DNA of 64,000 nt, taken from Gemmatimonadaceae bacterium. GTDB lineage: Bacteria; Gemmatimonadota; Gemmatimonadetes; Gemmatimonadales; Gemmatimonadaceae. Below the pieces are notes generated by a model. It had not been told where the DNA came from and made no database searches. It saw nothing but the letters and a program-made list of their open reading frames with translations. Numbering within the stretch: the stretch's first letter is position 1; each line of letters begins with the position of its first letter. The position numbers and the translations under genes were made by a program. The stretch is taken from the NCBI GenBank assembly GCA_040882285.1, contig JBBEBQ010000025.1, positions 124,001-188,000 of the forward strand, given 5' to 3'. This document shows, piece by piece, positions 8,541 through 16,950 of this stretch.

Positions 8541-9215
8541 ATGACCATGAATCGCCGGATAATTCGCGTAACGCGCGCCATGGCGCCTGCTTGCTTCATT
8601 CTCGCCGCGGCCTGCCAGGCAACGACGCAGGCCGACGTGGCGCAGTCTCCCGCAGCCGTTACCGCAGCCCCCGAGCATCAGCATACGCCGGGGATGGTGA
8701 TGGACACCGCCATGATGCACCAGATGGACCCGGACACGCGCTTCATGCACCACATGACGATGCATCACGCGCAGGCGCTGGAGATGACGAGTCTCGTGCC
8801 GGGCAGGAACGCGAGCCCGGGGCTGGGATTGCTCGCCGAGCGAATCGACGTCTCGCAGAAGGACGAGATCGCGCTCATGCGGCGCTGGCTGGAGCGGCGG
8901 GGGAAGCCGCTGCCGCCGCCGCCGCCGCCGGGCGATCACATGATGCCCATGGCGATGCCGGGGATGCTCACGGATGCCGAGATGGCGCGCCTTCGCGCCG
9001 CGACCGGTAGCGAGTTCGAGCGCCTGTTTCTGGAGCTGATGATCAAGCATCACGAGGGCGCTCTGGCCATGGTGTCCGAGCTGCTCGGGAGTCAGGGAGC
9101 GGCGCAGGACTCCGAGCTGTTCGCCCTGGTCTCCGACATAGACGCCGATCAGCGGGCCGAGATAGCCCGGATGCAGTCCATGTTGCGCGCGATGGGACCA
9201 CGTCCGCCCCGGTAG
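8541..9215 (+). CDS. DUF305 lipoprotein
   Basis: A 224-residue exported protein with a lipobox (FILAAACQ) and two DUF305 units. HHMTMHHAQALEM and IKHHEGALAMV are the paired His-rich, ferritin-like helices of the family, which may bind metal (copper in some relatives). A proline run (PPPPPPPG) encoded by CCG repeats lies between the halves. ATG 8541 or ATG 8547 could start it; GAGGA lies just upstream of both. It directly precedes the LVIVD protein. The two families often appear together in soil bacteria, but no shared mechanism is known to me. Confidence 0.88.
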   Translation: MTMNRRIIRVTRAMAPACFILAAACQATTQADVAQSPAAVTAAPEHQHTPGMVMDTAMMHQMDPDTRFMHHMTMHHAQALEMTSLVPGRNASPGLGLLAERIDVSQKDEIALMRRWLERRGKPLPPPPPPGDHMMPMAMPGMLTDAEMARLRAATGSEFERLFLELMIKHHEGALAMVSELLGSQGAAQDSELFALVSDIDADQRAEIARMQSMLRAMGPRPPR

Positions 9216-9278
9216 CCGCAGGCGGTACCGTTGCTCAGCTTTAAGGACCATTCCGATCACTCCAAAACGAGATCCGAC

Positions 9279-11054
9279 ATGAGCTCCACGATGTCCCCGA
9301 TATTCGCGCGATCCATCTCTCTCGCACTGCGGGCGCTGCTGCTCGCGGCTTCCGTATTCGCCGTCGCGGGCGATGCCGCTGCCCAGGCGGCCGACCCGCG
9401 CGTCGGCCTCGCCGGCGGCCACTGGGTCCCCGCGGACGAGGCGATTCGCAACCTCGAGCGCGTCTCCTTCACGACTCGTCCGGCGCGCTTCTTCAACCCG
9501 TCGAACCCGAACGACTTCGGCTTCGCCAACACCGATCTGGCCTTCGACGGCAATCGCGTGTTCCTGGGGAACTACAGCGGCATTCAGATCTGGGACATCT
9601 CGAATCCAGCCACGCCGACGCTGGCGGCCGGTATTGTTTGCCCGGGCGGGCAGGCTGACGTCTCCGTGTACAACAACCTGATGTTCGTCTCGGTGGAAGA
9701 GACGCGCGGCCGGCTCGACTGCGGCACGCAGGGCGTGCGCGACACGGTGAGCAACGAGCGGTTCCGCGGGGTGCGCATCTTCGACATCACGAACCTGGCC
9801 GAGCCGAAGCAGGTGGCGACGGTGCAGACGTGCCGCGGCTCGCACACGCACACCCTCGTGCCGGATCCGAAAGACGCCGGCGTCGTCTACGTGTACGTGC
9901 AGGGCACCGGCGGCGTGCGTCCGGCATCGGAGCTGGCCGGCTGCGTCCGCTCCCCGGACGACACGGCCACGGCGCTGTTCCGGATCGAGATCATTCGCGT
10001 GCCATTGAACGCGCCGCAGGAGGCGCGGATCGTGAACATGCCGCGCATCTTCGCGGACCCGGCGACCGGCCGGATCGCGGGCCTGTGGCCCGGCGGCAGG
10101 CATGGCGAGGGAACGCAGGCCACGGAGCAGACGAACATGTGCCACGACATCACGGTGTATCCGGCGATCGGTCTCGCCGCCGGCGCGTGCTCGGGTAACG
10201 GCATCATCCTCGACATCCGCGATCCGGCCAATCCCAGGCGGACGCACGAAGTGGTCGATCCGAACTTCGCCTACTGGCACTCGGCCACGTTCAGCAACGA
10301 CGGTCGCAAGGTGATCTTCACGGACGAGTGGGGCGGTGGTGGAGCGCCGCGCTGCCAGGCGGCTGACCGGAAGGAGTGGGGCGCCAACGCGCTGTTCAAT
10401 CTGATCGGCGGCAGGCTCAGCCTCGCCGGTTACTACAAGCTGCCCGCCCCGCAGACCGCGCAGGAAAATTGCGTCGCCCACAACGGCTCGCTCATTCCCG
10501 TGCCGGGCCGCGACATCATGGTGCAGGCGTGGTATCAGGGTGGAATCTCGGTGTTCGACTTCACCGATCCCGCGCGTCCGTTCGAGATCGCGTTCTTCGA
10601 TCGCGGGCCGATCGATCGCGAAACGCTGGCGTTGGCGGGCTTCTGGTCCGCGTACTGGTACAACGGCATGATCGTGGGCTCGGAGATCGGCCGCGGGCTC
10701 GACATCTTCGCGCTCAAGCCGAGCGAGTTCCTGTCGCAGAACGAGATAGATGCGGCGAAGTCGGTGCGGGTGCGCCGGTTCAATCCGCAGCTGCAGGAGA
10801 AGATCCAGTGGCCGGCGAGCTTTGCGGTGGTGCGGTCGTATCTGGATCAGCTCGGGCGGAACAACGGGCTGGCGAGCGCGCGGGCAGCGGCGGTGGCGGC
10901 GGACCTGAGCCGGGCGGAAGGGATGAGCGCGGGCGCGCGGCGCAGTGCGCTCAACCGGCTGGCGTCGGCGCTGGATCGTGACACGCGGAGATCGAGCGAT
11001 GCGGCCCGGGTGCGGGCGATGGCGGCTGAGGTCAGGCGGCTCGCGAGAAGCTGA
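9279..11054 (+). CDS. LVIVD-repeat secreted beta-propeller protein
   Basis: A 591-residue secreted protein with a signal peptide (LALRALLLAASVFAVAG, cut near AAAQA). The body carries repeated beta-propeller blades of LVIVD type: IWDISNPATPTLAAGIV, IFDITNLAEPKQVATV, ILDIRDPANPRRTHEV, SVFDFTDPARPFEIAFF. The C-terminal ~100 residues form an Ala/Arg-rich helical tail. LVIVD propellers are found in surface or periplasmic proteins; the ligand is unknown. The start was set at ATG 9279 because the signal peptide begins there; an in-frame TTG at 9231 would add 16 polar residues. Confidence 0.87.
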   Translation: MSSTMSPIFARSISLALRALLLAASVFAVAGDAAAQAADPRVGLAGGHWVPADEAIRNLERVSFTTRPARFFNPSNPNDFGFANTDLAFDGNRVFLGNYSGIQIWDISNPATPTLAAGIVCPGGQADVSVYNNLMFVSVEETRGRLDCGTQGVRDTVSNERFRGVRIFDITNLAEPKQVATVQTCRGSHTHTLVPDPKDAGVVYVYVQGTGGVRPASELAGCVRSPDDTATALFRIEIIRVPLNAPQEARIVNMPRIFADPATGRIAGLWPGGRHGEGTQATEQTNMCHDITVYPAIGLAAGACSGNGIILDIRDPANPRRTHEVVDPNFAYWHSATFSNDGRKVIFTDEWGGGGAPRCQAADRKEWGANALFNLIGGRLSLAGYYKLPAPQTAQENCVAHNGSLIPVPGRDIMVQAWYQGGISVFDFTDPARPFEIAFFDRGPIDRETLALAGFWSAYWYNGMIVGSEIGRGLDIFALKPSEFLSQNEIDAAKSVRVRRFNPQLQEKIQWPASFAVVRSYLDQLGRNNGLASARAAAVAADLSRAEGMSAGARRSALNRLASALDRDTRRSSDAARVRAMAAEVRRLARS

Positions 11055-11144
11055 CCTGGGTTTCTGGTTTTCGGTCACCAAACAACAGGGATGGGTGAAC
11101 GGTGGTAGGTGTTGGTTGTGGTTAACTGATTGGTTATCGGTAAA

Positions 11145-11180
11145 CGGTCTGGCGTTGGCGCGTGTGCCGGCGCCAGACCG
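11145..11180. other. Perfect 10-bp inverted repeat upstream of the peptidase gene
   Basis: CGGTCTGGCG (11145-11154) is exactly complementary to CGCCAGACCG (11171-11180), with a 16-base loop that can itself pair GGC with GCC. It lies 33 bases before the ATG at 11214 and has no T-run, so it is either a leader structure or an operator. The 45 bases before it are rich in GGT words, some at 7-base spacing. Confidence 0.5.
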
Positions 11181-11213
11181 CGTTGCATTACGGACTCAAA
11201 CGAGGTTGGGCAT

Positions 11214-13340
11214 ATGCGGCTGAATTCACGTTGCGGGTTACTCGCGATTCTTCTTCTCGGTGCGTCGGTGCAGCTCGCCGAAGCGCAGGTCGGTGTCGCT
11301 CGGGCCGAGGTTGTCGTACACACCGAGGATCCGCATCTCTGGTTGGAGGAGGTGGAGGGCGAGCGGGCGCTTGCATGGGTCAGGGAGCGCAGCGCGCGCT
11401 CGCTGGCGGTGCTCCAGGGTGATTCGAGGTATCAGCGGTTCTACGACGACGCGCTGCGAATCCTCGAAGCGACCGACCGGATCGCGTCGCCTGGATTCCG
11501 CGGCCGTACGATCTACAACTTCTGGCAGGACTCCAGTCACGTGCGCGGGATTTTGCGGCGGACGACGCTGGAATCTTATCGCTCGGAGAATCCCGAGTGG
11601 GAGACAGTGCTCGACGTGGACGCGCTGTCGGCAAGCGAGAGCGCCAACTGGGTGTATCGCGGCGCGAACTGTCTCCCGCCGGAGCACAGGTTCTGTCTCA
11701 TCTCGCTGTCGAACGGCGGCAAGGACGCGGTCGAGATTCGTGAGTTCGACACGCAGACCAAGTCGTTCGTGGCCGGCGGGTTCGTGCTGCCCGAGTCCAA
11801 GGGCGGCGCGTCCTGGATAGACGCGAACGCGATCTTTATTTCGCGCGACCTCGGGCCCGGCACGCTCACCAAGTCGGGCTATCCGTTCATCGTGCGGCGG
11901 CTCAGCCGCGGGCAACGGATCGAAGACGCGCCGGAAGTGTTCCGCGGTACTGCCGACGACGTGTCCGCCAGCGCGTACGCGCTGCGCGATTCGGACGGCC
12001 GCGTGCAGGCGCTGCTGGCGAGTCGCGGGCTCACGTTCTGGGAGCGGGAGCAGTGGCTGCTGCGGGACTCGGGTCCGCCGGTGAAGCTGCCGTTCCCGGC
12101 CAAGGGCGGCATCAACGCGCTGGTGGACGGCCAGCTCGTCATGACGACCGACGTGGATTGGAACGGAATGAAGCTCGGCGACCTGTTCGCGTACGATCTC
12201 GCGGAGCTGAAGGCCGATCCGGCGAACGCGAAGCCGCACCTGATCCTTCGCCCCGGCCCGCGCGAATCCATTGAGGGCGTGTCGAGCACGCGCAACAAGC
12301 TCATCGTCGCGCTGTACGAGAACGTGAAGGGCGCGGCGTACGTGTACGATCGCGGTCCGGACGGCTGGACGCGCCGGCGGCTGGCGCTGCCGGAGAACGC
12401 GTCGGTAGGGATCGGATCCTCGTCCAGCCTCACGGACGAGATCTTCTTCAGCACTTCCAATTATCTGGAGCCGAACAGTCTCTGGCTCGCGGACGCGGCC
12501 ACCGGGCGCGTGGAGAAGGTGAAGGCGATCACGCCGCGGTTCGATGCTTCGCGGCACACCGTCACGCAGTACGAGGCGACGTCGGCGGACGGGACCAGGA
12601 TCCCGTACTTCGTTTCGCACCCGAAGGACATGGCGCTCGACGGCAACAACCCGACTCTCCTGTACGGTTACGGGGGATTCCAGTCGAGCCTGTTGCCGGG
12701 GTATTCGGGAACGGTCGGGAAGCTGTGGCTGGAGGACGGCGGCGTGTACGTGAGGGCCAACACCCGCGGCGGCGGCGAGTTCGGTCCCGCGTGGCACCAG
12801 GCTGCGATCGGTGTCAACCGGCAGCGGGCGCACGAGGATTTCGCCGCGGTCGCGCAGGACCTGATCGCGCGCCGTATCACGTCGCCGCGCAGGCTGGGCA
12901 TCATGGGCGGGTCGCAGGGCGGACTGTTCGTGGGCGTCGCGATGACGCAGCACCCCGAGCTGTTCAACGCAGTGGTCATCCAAGTTCCGCTGTTCGACAT
13001 GCTGCGCTACCACAAGCTGCTCGCGGGCGCGTCGTGGATTGCGGAATACGGCAACCCGGACATCCCGGAGCAACGCGCGTGGATCGAGGGGTACTCGCCG
13101 TACCAGGCGCTGCGCGCGGGACAGCGGTACCCCGAGCCGTTCATACATACCTCGACCAAGGACGATCGGGTGCATCCCGGGCATGCGCGAAAGGCAGTCG
13201 CGCGGCTGGAAGAGCTTGGATATCCGGTGCTGTTCTACGAGAACACCGACGGTGGGCACTCGGCGGCGGCGAACCTGCGGGAGTCGGCGAAGCGGGTCGC
13301 GCTCGAGTATACGTATCTCACGAGAAAGTTGAAGGATTAG
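11214..13340 (+). CDS. Prolyl oligopeptidase family (S9A) serine peptidase, secreted
   Basis: A 708-residue S9A peptidase: signal peptide (LLAILLLGASVQLAEA), a beta-propeller over roughly residues 60-440, then an alpha/beta-hydrolase domain. The triad is visible: Ser in GGSQGGLFVG, Asp in TKDDRVHPGHA, His in DGGHSAAAN. Family enzymes cut short peptides after proline or related residues; the exact specificity cannot be read from sequence. The signal peptide places it in the periplasm. The start was chosen at ATG 11214, directly before the signal peptide. Confidence 0.93.
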   Translation: MRLNSRCGLLAILLLGASVQLAEAQVGVARAEVVVHTEDPHLWLEEVEGERALAWVRERSARSLAVLQGDSRYQRFYDDALRILEATDRIASPGFRGRTIYNFWQDSSHVRGILRRTTLESYRSENPEWETVLDVDALSASESANWVYRGANCLPPEHRFCLISLSNGGKDAVEIREFDTQTKSFVAGGFVLPESKGGASWIDANAIFISRDLGPGTLTKSGYPFIVRRLSRGQRIEDAPEVFRGTADDVSASAYALRDSDGRVQALLASRGLTFWEREQWLLRDSGPPVKLPFPAKGGINALVDGQLVMTTDVDWNGMKLGDLFAYDLAELKADPANAKPHLILRPGPRESIEGVSSTRNKLIVALYENVKGAAYVYDRGPDGWTRRRLALPENASVGIGSSSSLTDEIFFSTSNYLEPNSLWLADAATGRVEKVKAITPRFDASRHTVTQYEATSADGTRIPYFVSHPKDMALDGNNPTLLYGYGGFQSSLLPGYSGTVGKLWLEDGGVYVRANTRGGGEFGPAWHQAAIGVNRQRAHEDFAAVAQDLIARRITSPRRLGIMGGSQGGLFVGVAMTQHPELFNAVVIQVPLFDMLRYHKLLAGASWIAEYGNPDIPEQRAWIEGYSPYQALRAGQRYPEPFIHTSTKDDRVHPGHARKAVARLEELGYPVLFYENTDGGHSAAANLRESAKRVALEYTYLTRKLKD

Positions 13341-13763
13341 GGCACAACAGGGTTGGGTTGCTGCAGTTGCGTTGCCGACCGACCCTGCTTCTTTCGTAAG
13401 AACCAACATTCCGCCCAACGCTACCGAGCATGTGCGTCTGCCTCGTGAACGTATGCTCGACGTGTTCTCGACCCTTTCGACGTGGTATTCGCTGCAGCAG
13501 CCTCCGAGGACGGTTTGTCCGGAGCTGGTGCACGCTTCGATGGATCGCAAGTACGGGTTCTTCATGGTTGAGGAACCGGACGCGCACCTAGTCTCCTTCA
13601 GCCGACGGGTTCTCAGGACCTTGCCTGATGGCCGTCACGTGCTGCAATCCACGCGCACGAGCGCGAACGACTTCCAAAGGACTACGCGGACGCCGGGGGT
13701 GGTGGCGCCGTAAAGAGGCTTCACAGCTGTTGATGCCTGACTAGCGATTCAGGGCCCCCTTCT
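13341..13763 (+). other. Region without a confident gene; one weak 113-codon open frame
   Basis: Between the peptidase and the toxin-antitoxin promoter there is no recognisable gene. The frame at 13372-13713 (+, TTG start) is open for 113 codons with moderate GC at third positions. Its product matches nothing I recognise, and it has no Shine-Dalgarno sequence. It could be a small orphan gene or a decayed remnant. Confidence 0.3.
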
Positions 13764-13764
13764 G

Positions 13765-13794
13765 TTGACAAGATGGTCTACCAATTGGTAGACT
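13765..13794 (+). promoter_or_regulatory. Toxin-antitoxin promoter with overlapping palindromic operator
   Basis: TTGACA at 13765-13770 is a consensus -35 box; TAGACT at 13789-13794 is a plausible -10 box 18 bases on. The spacer and -10 lie inside the perfect 18-bp palindrome GTCTACCAATTGGTAGAC (13776-13793). The antitoxin ATG follows 22 bases later, with GGGAG just before it. An RHH antitoxin binding this palindrome to repress its own operon is the usual arrangement; the binding is inferred. Confidence 0.7.
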
Positions 13795-13815
13795 GTTTCG
13801 TAACAGGGAGACAGG

Positions 13816-14052
13816 ATGCCCACTACGCGGATTCGTGAGTCGGACCACCAGCTCTTACAGGGGTTGGCGGAAAAAACCGGAAAGCAGCACCAGGAGATCA
13901 TCCACGAAGCTCTGGATGCTTATGAGCGCCAGCGGATGCTCGATGAGATAAATGCTGCCTATGCTCGTCTCAAGGCGAACCCGAAGGAATGGCAGCACGA
14001 GCTCGACGAGCGGAGGACCTGGGATTCGGCGGTAGGCGACGGGATCTACTAG
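13816..14052 (+). CDS. Ribbon-helix-helix antitoxin
   Basis: A 78-residue protein. The N-terminal ~45 residues fit a ribbon-helix-helix DNA-binding fold (TTRIRESDHQLLQGLAEKTG, then helix HQEIIHEALDAYERQ). The C-terminal part (LKANPKEWQHELDERRTW) would be the flexible toxin-binding tail. It precedes a MazF-like toxin with overlapping stop/start (TAGTG), the standard antitoxin-first order. The upstream palindrome is the likely autoregulatory site. Confidence 0.85.
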   Translation: MPTTRIRESDHQLLQGLAEKTGKQHQEIIHEALDAYERQRMLDEINAAYARLKANPKEWQHELDERRTWDSAVGDGIY

Positions 14053-14414
14053 TGGCCAAAGCCACCCTGCCGCACAGGGACCCGAGTCGCGGCGAGGTTT
14101 GGCAAGTGGACCTTCGGCCGGCGCGAGGGCGGGAGCAGGACGGGCCACGCCCGGCGGTGATAATCTCGGAAGACCGGTTCAATCACGGTCCAGCCGATAT
14201 GGTGATCGTCATTCCAGTCACCAGCCGGAACAAAAAAATTCCTTCCCATGTTTTCGTCCCGAAAGGCGAAGCCGGGCTGACGCTCGACAGTTACGTCAAG
14301 GTCGAGGACGTTCGCGCGATTTCCAAAGAAAGGCTTATCGCCTATCTCGGAGACCTCACCTCTCCGCGCGTTGAGCGGGTAGAGCAGATCCTGCGCGTGC
14401 TGCTGAAACTGTGA
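14052..14414 (+). CDS. MazF/PemK-family endoribonuclease toxin
   Basis: A 120-residue toxin that would cleave mRNA at short specific sites when free of antitoxin. Family features: RGEVWQVDLRPARGREQDGPRPAVIIS at the N-terminus, VIPVTSR in the middle and VKVEDVRAISKERL near the end (the usual D-Q-x-R region, here with E-D-V-R). The start is GTG 14052, overlapping the antitoxin TAG, which gives the expected N-terminus. Cleavage specificity cannot be predicted. Confidence 0.9.
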   Translation: MAKATLPHRDPSRGEVWQVDLRPARGREQDGPRPAVIISEDRFNHGPADMVIVIPVTSRNKKIPSHVFVPKGEAGLTLDSYVKVEDVRAISKERLIAYLGDLTSPRVERVEQILRVLLKL

Positions 14415-14467
14415 TCATCACTCGGCCGCGGTCAAGTCGTCAGACAACGGCGAGGACGGCAGGCAAC

Positions 14468-14503
14468 TTGTTTTGGGGCAAGGATTTGGCTTATATTTAT
14501 AAG
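14468..14503 (+). promoter_or_regulatory. Candidate promoter for rpmE-prfA-prmC
   Basis: An AT-rich island in otherwise GC-rich DNA: TTGTTT (14468-14473) and TTATAT/TATATT (14491-14497) at 17-18 bases, with a second TATAAG at 14498-14503. It lies ~75 bases before the rpmE start. No other promoter-like sequence precedes this operon. Confidence 0.5.
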
Positions 14504-14574
14504 CTGTCCCAGAAACATCACCGTCCCGGGCTGGCCGCGCGTCCAAGACTGCGGCCTCCGCTGAAGAGGTTCAC

Positions 14575-14781
14575 ATGAAGGCCGACATCCATCCCGTTTA
14601 CGCCACCGCTCACGTGAAGTGCGCGTGCGGGAATACGTTCGAGACACGCTCCACGCAGGCGGAGATCCACACCGACATCTGCGCGCAGTGCCATCCGTTC
14701 TTCACCGGCAAGCAGAAGCTCATCGATACCGCAGGCCGCGTCGAGCGCTTCCGCCAGAAGTACCGGAAGAAGGAAGCCTGA
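14575..14781 (+). CDS. rpmE: 50S ribosomal protein L31, zinc-binding form
   Basis: A 68-residue L31. The zinc-ribbon cysteines of the C+ form are present (C16 and C18 in KCACG; C37 and C40 in CAQCHPF), with the usual HPFFTGKQK motif. The C+ form stores zinc and is usually replaced by a C- paralogue under zinc starvation; no paralogue lies in this window. ATG 14575 follows AGAGG. Its stop overlaps the prfA start as CTGA. Confidence 0.96.
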   Translation: MKADIHPVYATAHVKCACGNTFETRSTQAEIHTDICAQCHPFFTGKQKLIDTAGRVERFRQKYRKKEA

Positions 14782-15839
14782 GTCTCCGCGATCGGCTCGC
14801 GGAAGCGCTACAGCGCGCGGCCGAGGTCGAACGGGAGCTGTCCGATCCAAAGACGACCAGGGACCCGCAGCGGTTCGCTTCACTCGGCAGGGAACACCAG
14901 CGGCTCGGCGCCGTAGTCGAGCTGGGCGGTCGAATCGACAAGCTTACGAACGAGCTCGAGCAGGCGCGCGAGCTCGTTTCCGTTGACGACCCCGAGATGG
15001 CCGCCGAGGCGCGCGCGGAAGTGCGCAAGCTCGAAGAACAGCTCGAGGATCTCGAGCGCAAGCTCAAGCCCGTGCTCATCCCGCCCGATCCGCTCGACGA
15101 CCGCCCCGCGATCGTCGAGATCCGCGCCGGCACCGGCGGCGATGAGGCGGCGATCTTCGCCGGCGATCTCTTCCGCATGTACACGCGCTTCGCCGAAGGG
15201 CGCGGATGGAAGATCGAGATGCTGTCGCACTCCGCGGGCACGCACGACGGCGTGAAGGAAGCGATCTTCAAGATCGTCGGGAACGGCGCGTTCGGCGTGA
15301 TGCGCTGGGAGTCCGGCGTGCACCGCGTGCAGCGCGTCCCCGTGACCGAGAGCCAGGGGCGAATCCACACGTCGGCTGCAACAGTCGCCGTACTCCCCGA
15401 AGCCGCTGAAGTGGACGTGAAGATCGAGGAGAAAGACCTGCGGATAGACGTGTTTCGCTCGTCGGGTCCGGGCGGGCAGTCGGTAAACACCACGGACTCC
15501 GCGGTGCGCATCACGCACATCCCGACGGGTATCGTCGTCAGCCAGCAGGACCAGAAGTCGCAGCTCCAGAACAAGCTCAAGGGGATGGAAGTGCTGCGCG
15601 CGCGGCTGCTCGATCTGCGCGTGTCGGAGCAGGAAGCCGAGCGATCGAAGATGCGGAAGACGCAGGTTGGGACCGGCGACCGCTCGGCCAAGATCCGCAC
15701 GTACAACTTCCCGCAGAACCGCGTGACCGACCACCGGATCAACTTCACGCTGCACGAGCTGGATCGCGTGCTGAACGGCGGGATCGAGCCGCTAGTGGAA
15801 GCGCTGGTGGAGGCCGAGGTGGAGGAGAGACTGGGATGA
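14778..15839 (+). CDS. prfA: Peptide chain release factor 1, apparent CTG start
   Basis: RF1 reads UAA/UAG and triggers peptide release. The 353 residues match family length. Present are [38 protein letters not shown] (PVT is the RF1 anticodon-like motif), and [17 protein letters not shown] with the catalytic GGQ. The start is inferred at CTG 14778: it gives the family N-terminus (M)[10 protein letters not shown], overlaps the rpmE stop as CTGA, and is preceded by GGAAGAAGG. No ATG, GTG or TTG occurs in frame between the rpmE stop and about 70 codons downstream. Its stop overlaps the prmC start (ATGA). Confidence 0.95.
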   Translation: MSLRDRLAEALQRAAEVERELSDPKTTRDPQRFASLGREHQRLGAVVELGGRIDKLTNELEQARELVSVDDPEMAAEARAEVRKLEEQLEDLERKLKPVLIPPDPLDDRPAIVEIRAGTGGDEAAIFAGDLFRMYTRFAEGRGWKIEMLSHSAGTHDGVKEAIFKIVGNGAFGVMRWESGVHRVQRVPVTESQGRIHTSAATVAVLPEAAEVDVKIEEKDLRIDVFRSSGPGGQSVNTTDSAVRITHIPTGIVVSQQDQKSQLQNKLKGMEVLRARLLDLRVSEQEAERSKMRKTQVGTGDRSAKIRTYNFPQNRVTDHRINFTLHELDRVLNGGIEPLVEALVEAEVEERLG

Positions 15840-16567
15840 CGGCTGGCAGCCAGCAGCTAGCAGCTAGCAGCAAGGGGCTTCAAGCCAATAGCCAACAGCC
15901 AACAGCCAATAGCGAGCGGCCACTTCAATACGCTGAAGGAACGGCGCATTTCCGGCATCTCGAGCTTCAGGTCGACGAGAGAGTGCTGATTCCGCGGCCG
16001 GAGACCGAGGTCGTCGTGGATTGGGCGTTGCGTCTTGCCGGTGCTGGTGGCGGGATCGCCGTCGATATCGGCACGGGCAGCGGGGCGATCGCGCTTTCGC
16101 TGGCGCTGGAGGGGTCGTTCGACCGCGTGATAGCGACCGACGTCTCGGCGGACGCCATCGAGGCCGCCGCGGCCAACCTCGCGCGATTGAGGCCGACTCT
16201 GCGGACGCCCGTCGAGCTCAGGCTGGGCTCGTTTTTGGCGCCCGTGCTGGGGGTAGGCGCGCGGCTCCTGATCTCCAACCCGCCGTACATCGCCGCGGGG
16301 GAGATGCGCGCTCTTCCTGCCAACGTGCGCGGCTGGGAGCCGCCGCTAGCGCTGCTGTCAGGGGAGGACGGAATGGCCGCGACCGCGACTATCATTGAGG
16401 GAGCGCATCGGGTGCTGGCGCAGGGTGGATGGCTGGTGCTGGAGACCGATTCGACGCGCGCGCGGGCCGCGGAAGCGCTGGTCCACGCGGAGGGCCGCTA
16501 TACGGACATAGCCGTTCACTCCGACCTCACCGGCCGCGACCGTGTGCTCGTCGCGCGGCTGCGATAG
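15836..16567 (+). CDS. prmC: Release factor glutamine methyltransferase PrmC, N-terminal domain replaced by repeat-encoded peptide
   Basis: PrmC methylates the glutamine of the GGQ motif in RF1/RF2. The methyltransferase domain is intact: DERVLIPRPETEVVVDW, SAM-binding VDIGTGSGAIALSLA and catalytic NPPY (LISNPPYIAAGEM). The protein is 243 residues, about 35 shorter than E. coli PrmC. The ~70-residue helical N-terminal domain, which contacts the release factor, is absent. After Met-Thr the sequence is AGSQQLAASSKGLQANSQQP, encoded by repeat H7-2, and then joins RPLQYAEGTAHF, the normal domain boundary. The ATG overlaps the prfA stop, so it is the native start site. Confidence 0.9.
   Translation: MTAGSQQLAASSKGLQANSQQPTANSERPLQYAEGTAHFRHLELQVDERVLIPRPETEVVVDWALRLAGAGGGIAVDIGTGSGAIALSLALEGSFDRVIATDVSADAIEAAAANLARLRPTLRTPVELRLGSFLAPVLGVGARLLISNPPYIAAGEMRALPANVRGWEPPLALLSGEDGMAATATIIEGAHRVLAQGGWLVLETDSTRARAAEALVHAEGRYTDIAVHSDLTGRDRVLVARLR
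15841..15914. repeat. Heptamer repeat element H7-2, inside the prmC coding sequence
   Basis: Words at a 7-base pitch: AGCCAGC, AGCTAGC, AGCTAGC on the left (from ~15849), then AGCCAAT, AGCCAAC, AGCCAAC, AGCCAAT on the right (15883-15910). The right run uses the same words as the right arms of H7-1 and H7-9. The two runs are less complementary than in the other elements. It starts two codons into prmC and keeps the frame. Confidence 0.8.
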
Positions 16568-16593
16568 CTGACGAATTTCGTTCTGGAGACGTG

Positions 16594-16947
16594 ATGCTCG
16601 AGGAAAAAGCAAAAGATCTCGGCCGGCAGATCGGCCAGACCGAGGAATACAAGCTGGTGAAGCGCTCCGGCGAGGCGCTCAACGGTGACGCCACCGCCGT
16701 CGCGCTGCTCAAGGAGATGGAGAAGATCCGCACCGACGCGCAGCGGATGATGGAGCGCGGCGAGCAGCCCACGCCCGAGATGGAGCAGCAGCTCGACGAC
16801 CTACTCGGCCGCATCCAGGTGAATCCCGTGTATCAGAGCGCGATCGTGGCCCAGGAGAACTTCGACAAGCTGATGGCGCAAGTGAACGGCTGGATTCTCG
16901 ACGGCATGAAGAAGGGCGCCGCCAGTCCCATCATCACGCTCGGTTGA
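16594..16947 (+). CDS. YlbF/YmcA-family protein
   Basis: A 117-residue, mostly helical, charged protein of the YlbF/YmcA (DUF964) family. Seen: LGRQIGQTEEYKLVKRSGEAL at the N-terminus, long amphipathic helices in the middle, and VNPVYQSAIVAQENFDKLM, a typical family segment. In Bacillus relatives work in a complex that affects RNase Y and development; whether that role holds here is unknown. ATG 16594 is preceded by GGAG. tmk follows after 3 bases. Confidence 0.8.
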   Translation: MLEEKAKDLGRQIGQTEEYKLVKRSGEALNGDATAVALLKEMEKIRTDAQRMMERGEQPTPEMEQQLDDLLGRIQVNPVYQSAIVAQENFDKLMAQVNGWILDGMKKGAASPIITLG

Positions 16948-16950
16948 TCG

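Noticed and set aside
8538-11081. 847-codon minus-strand open frame opposite the DUF305 and LVIVD genes
   Set aside because: It mirrors the codons of two well-supported plus-strand genes and has Arg/His-rich composition with no recognisable domain.
11055-11144. GGT-rich stretch before the prolyl oligopeptidase as an eleventh heptamer element
   Set aside because: Only the last three GGT words are at 7-base spacing and there is no complementary arm.
13318-13587. 89-codon minus-strand frame after the peptidase gene
   Set aside because: No ribosome-binding site, no homology I recognise, and it overlaps the 3' end of the peptidase gene.
13776-13793. Palindrome as a phage attachment site or LexA box
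   Set aside because: It lies in a toxin-antitoxin promoter and there is no integrase; an autoregulatory operator explains it better.
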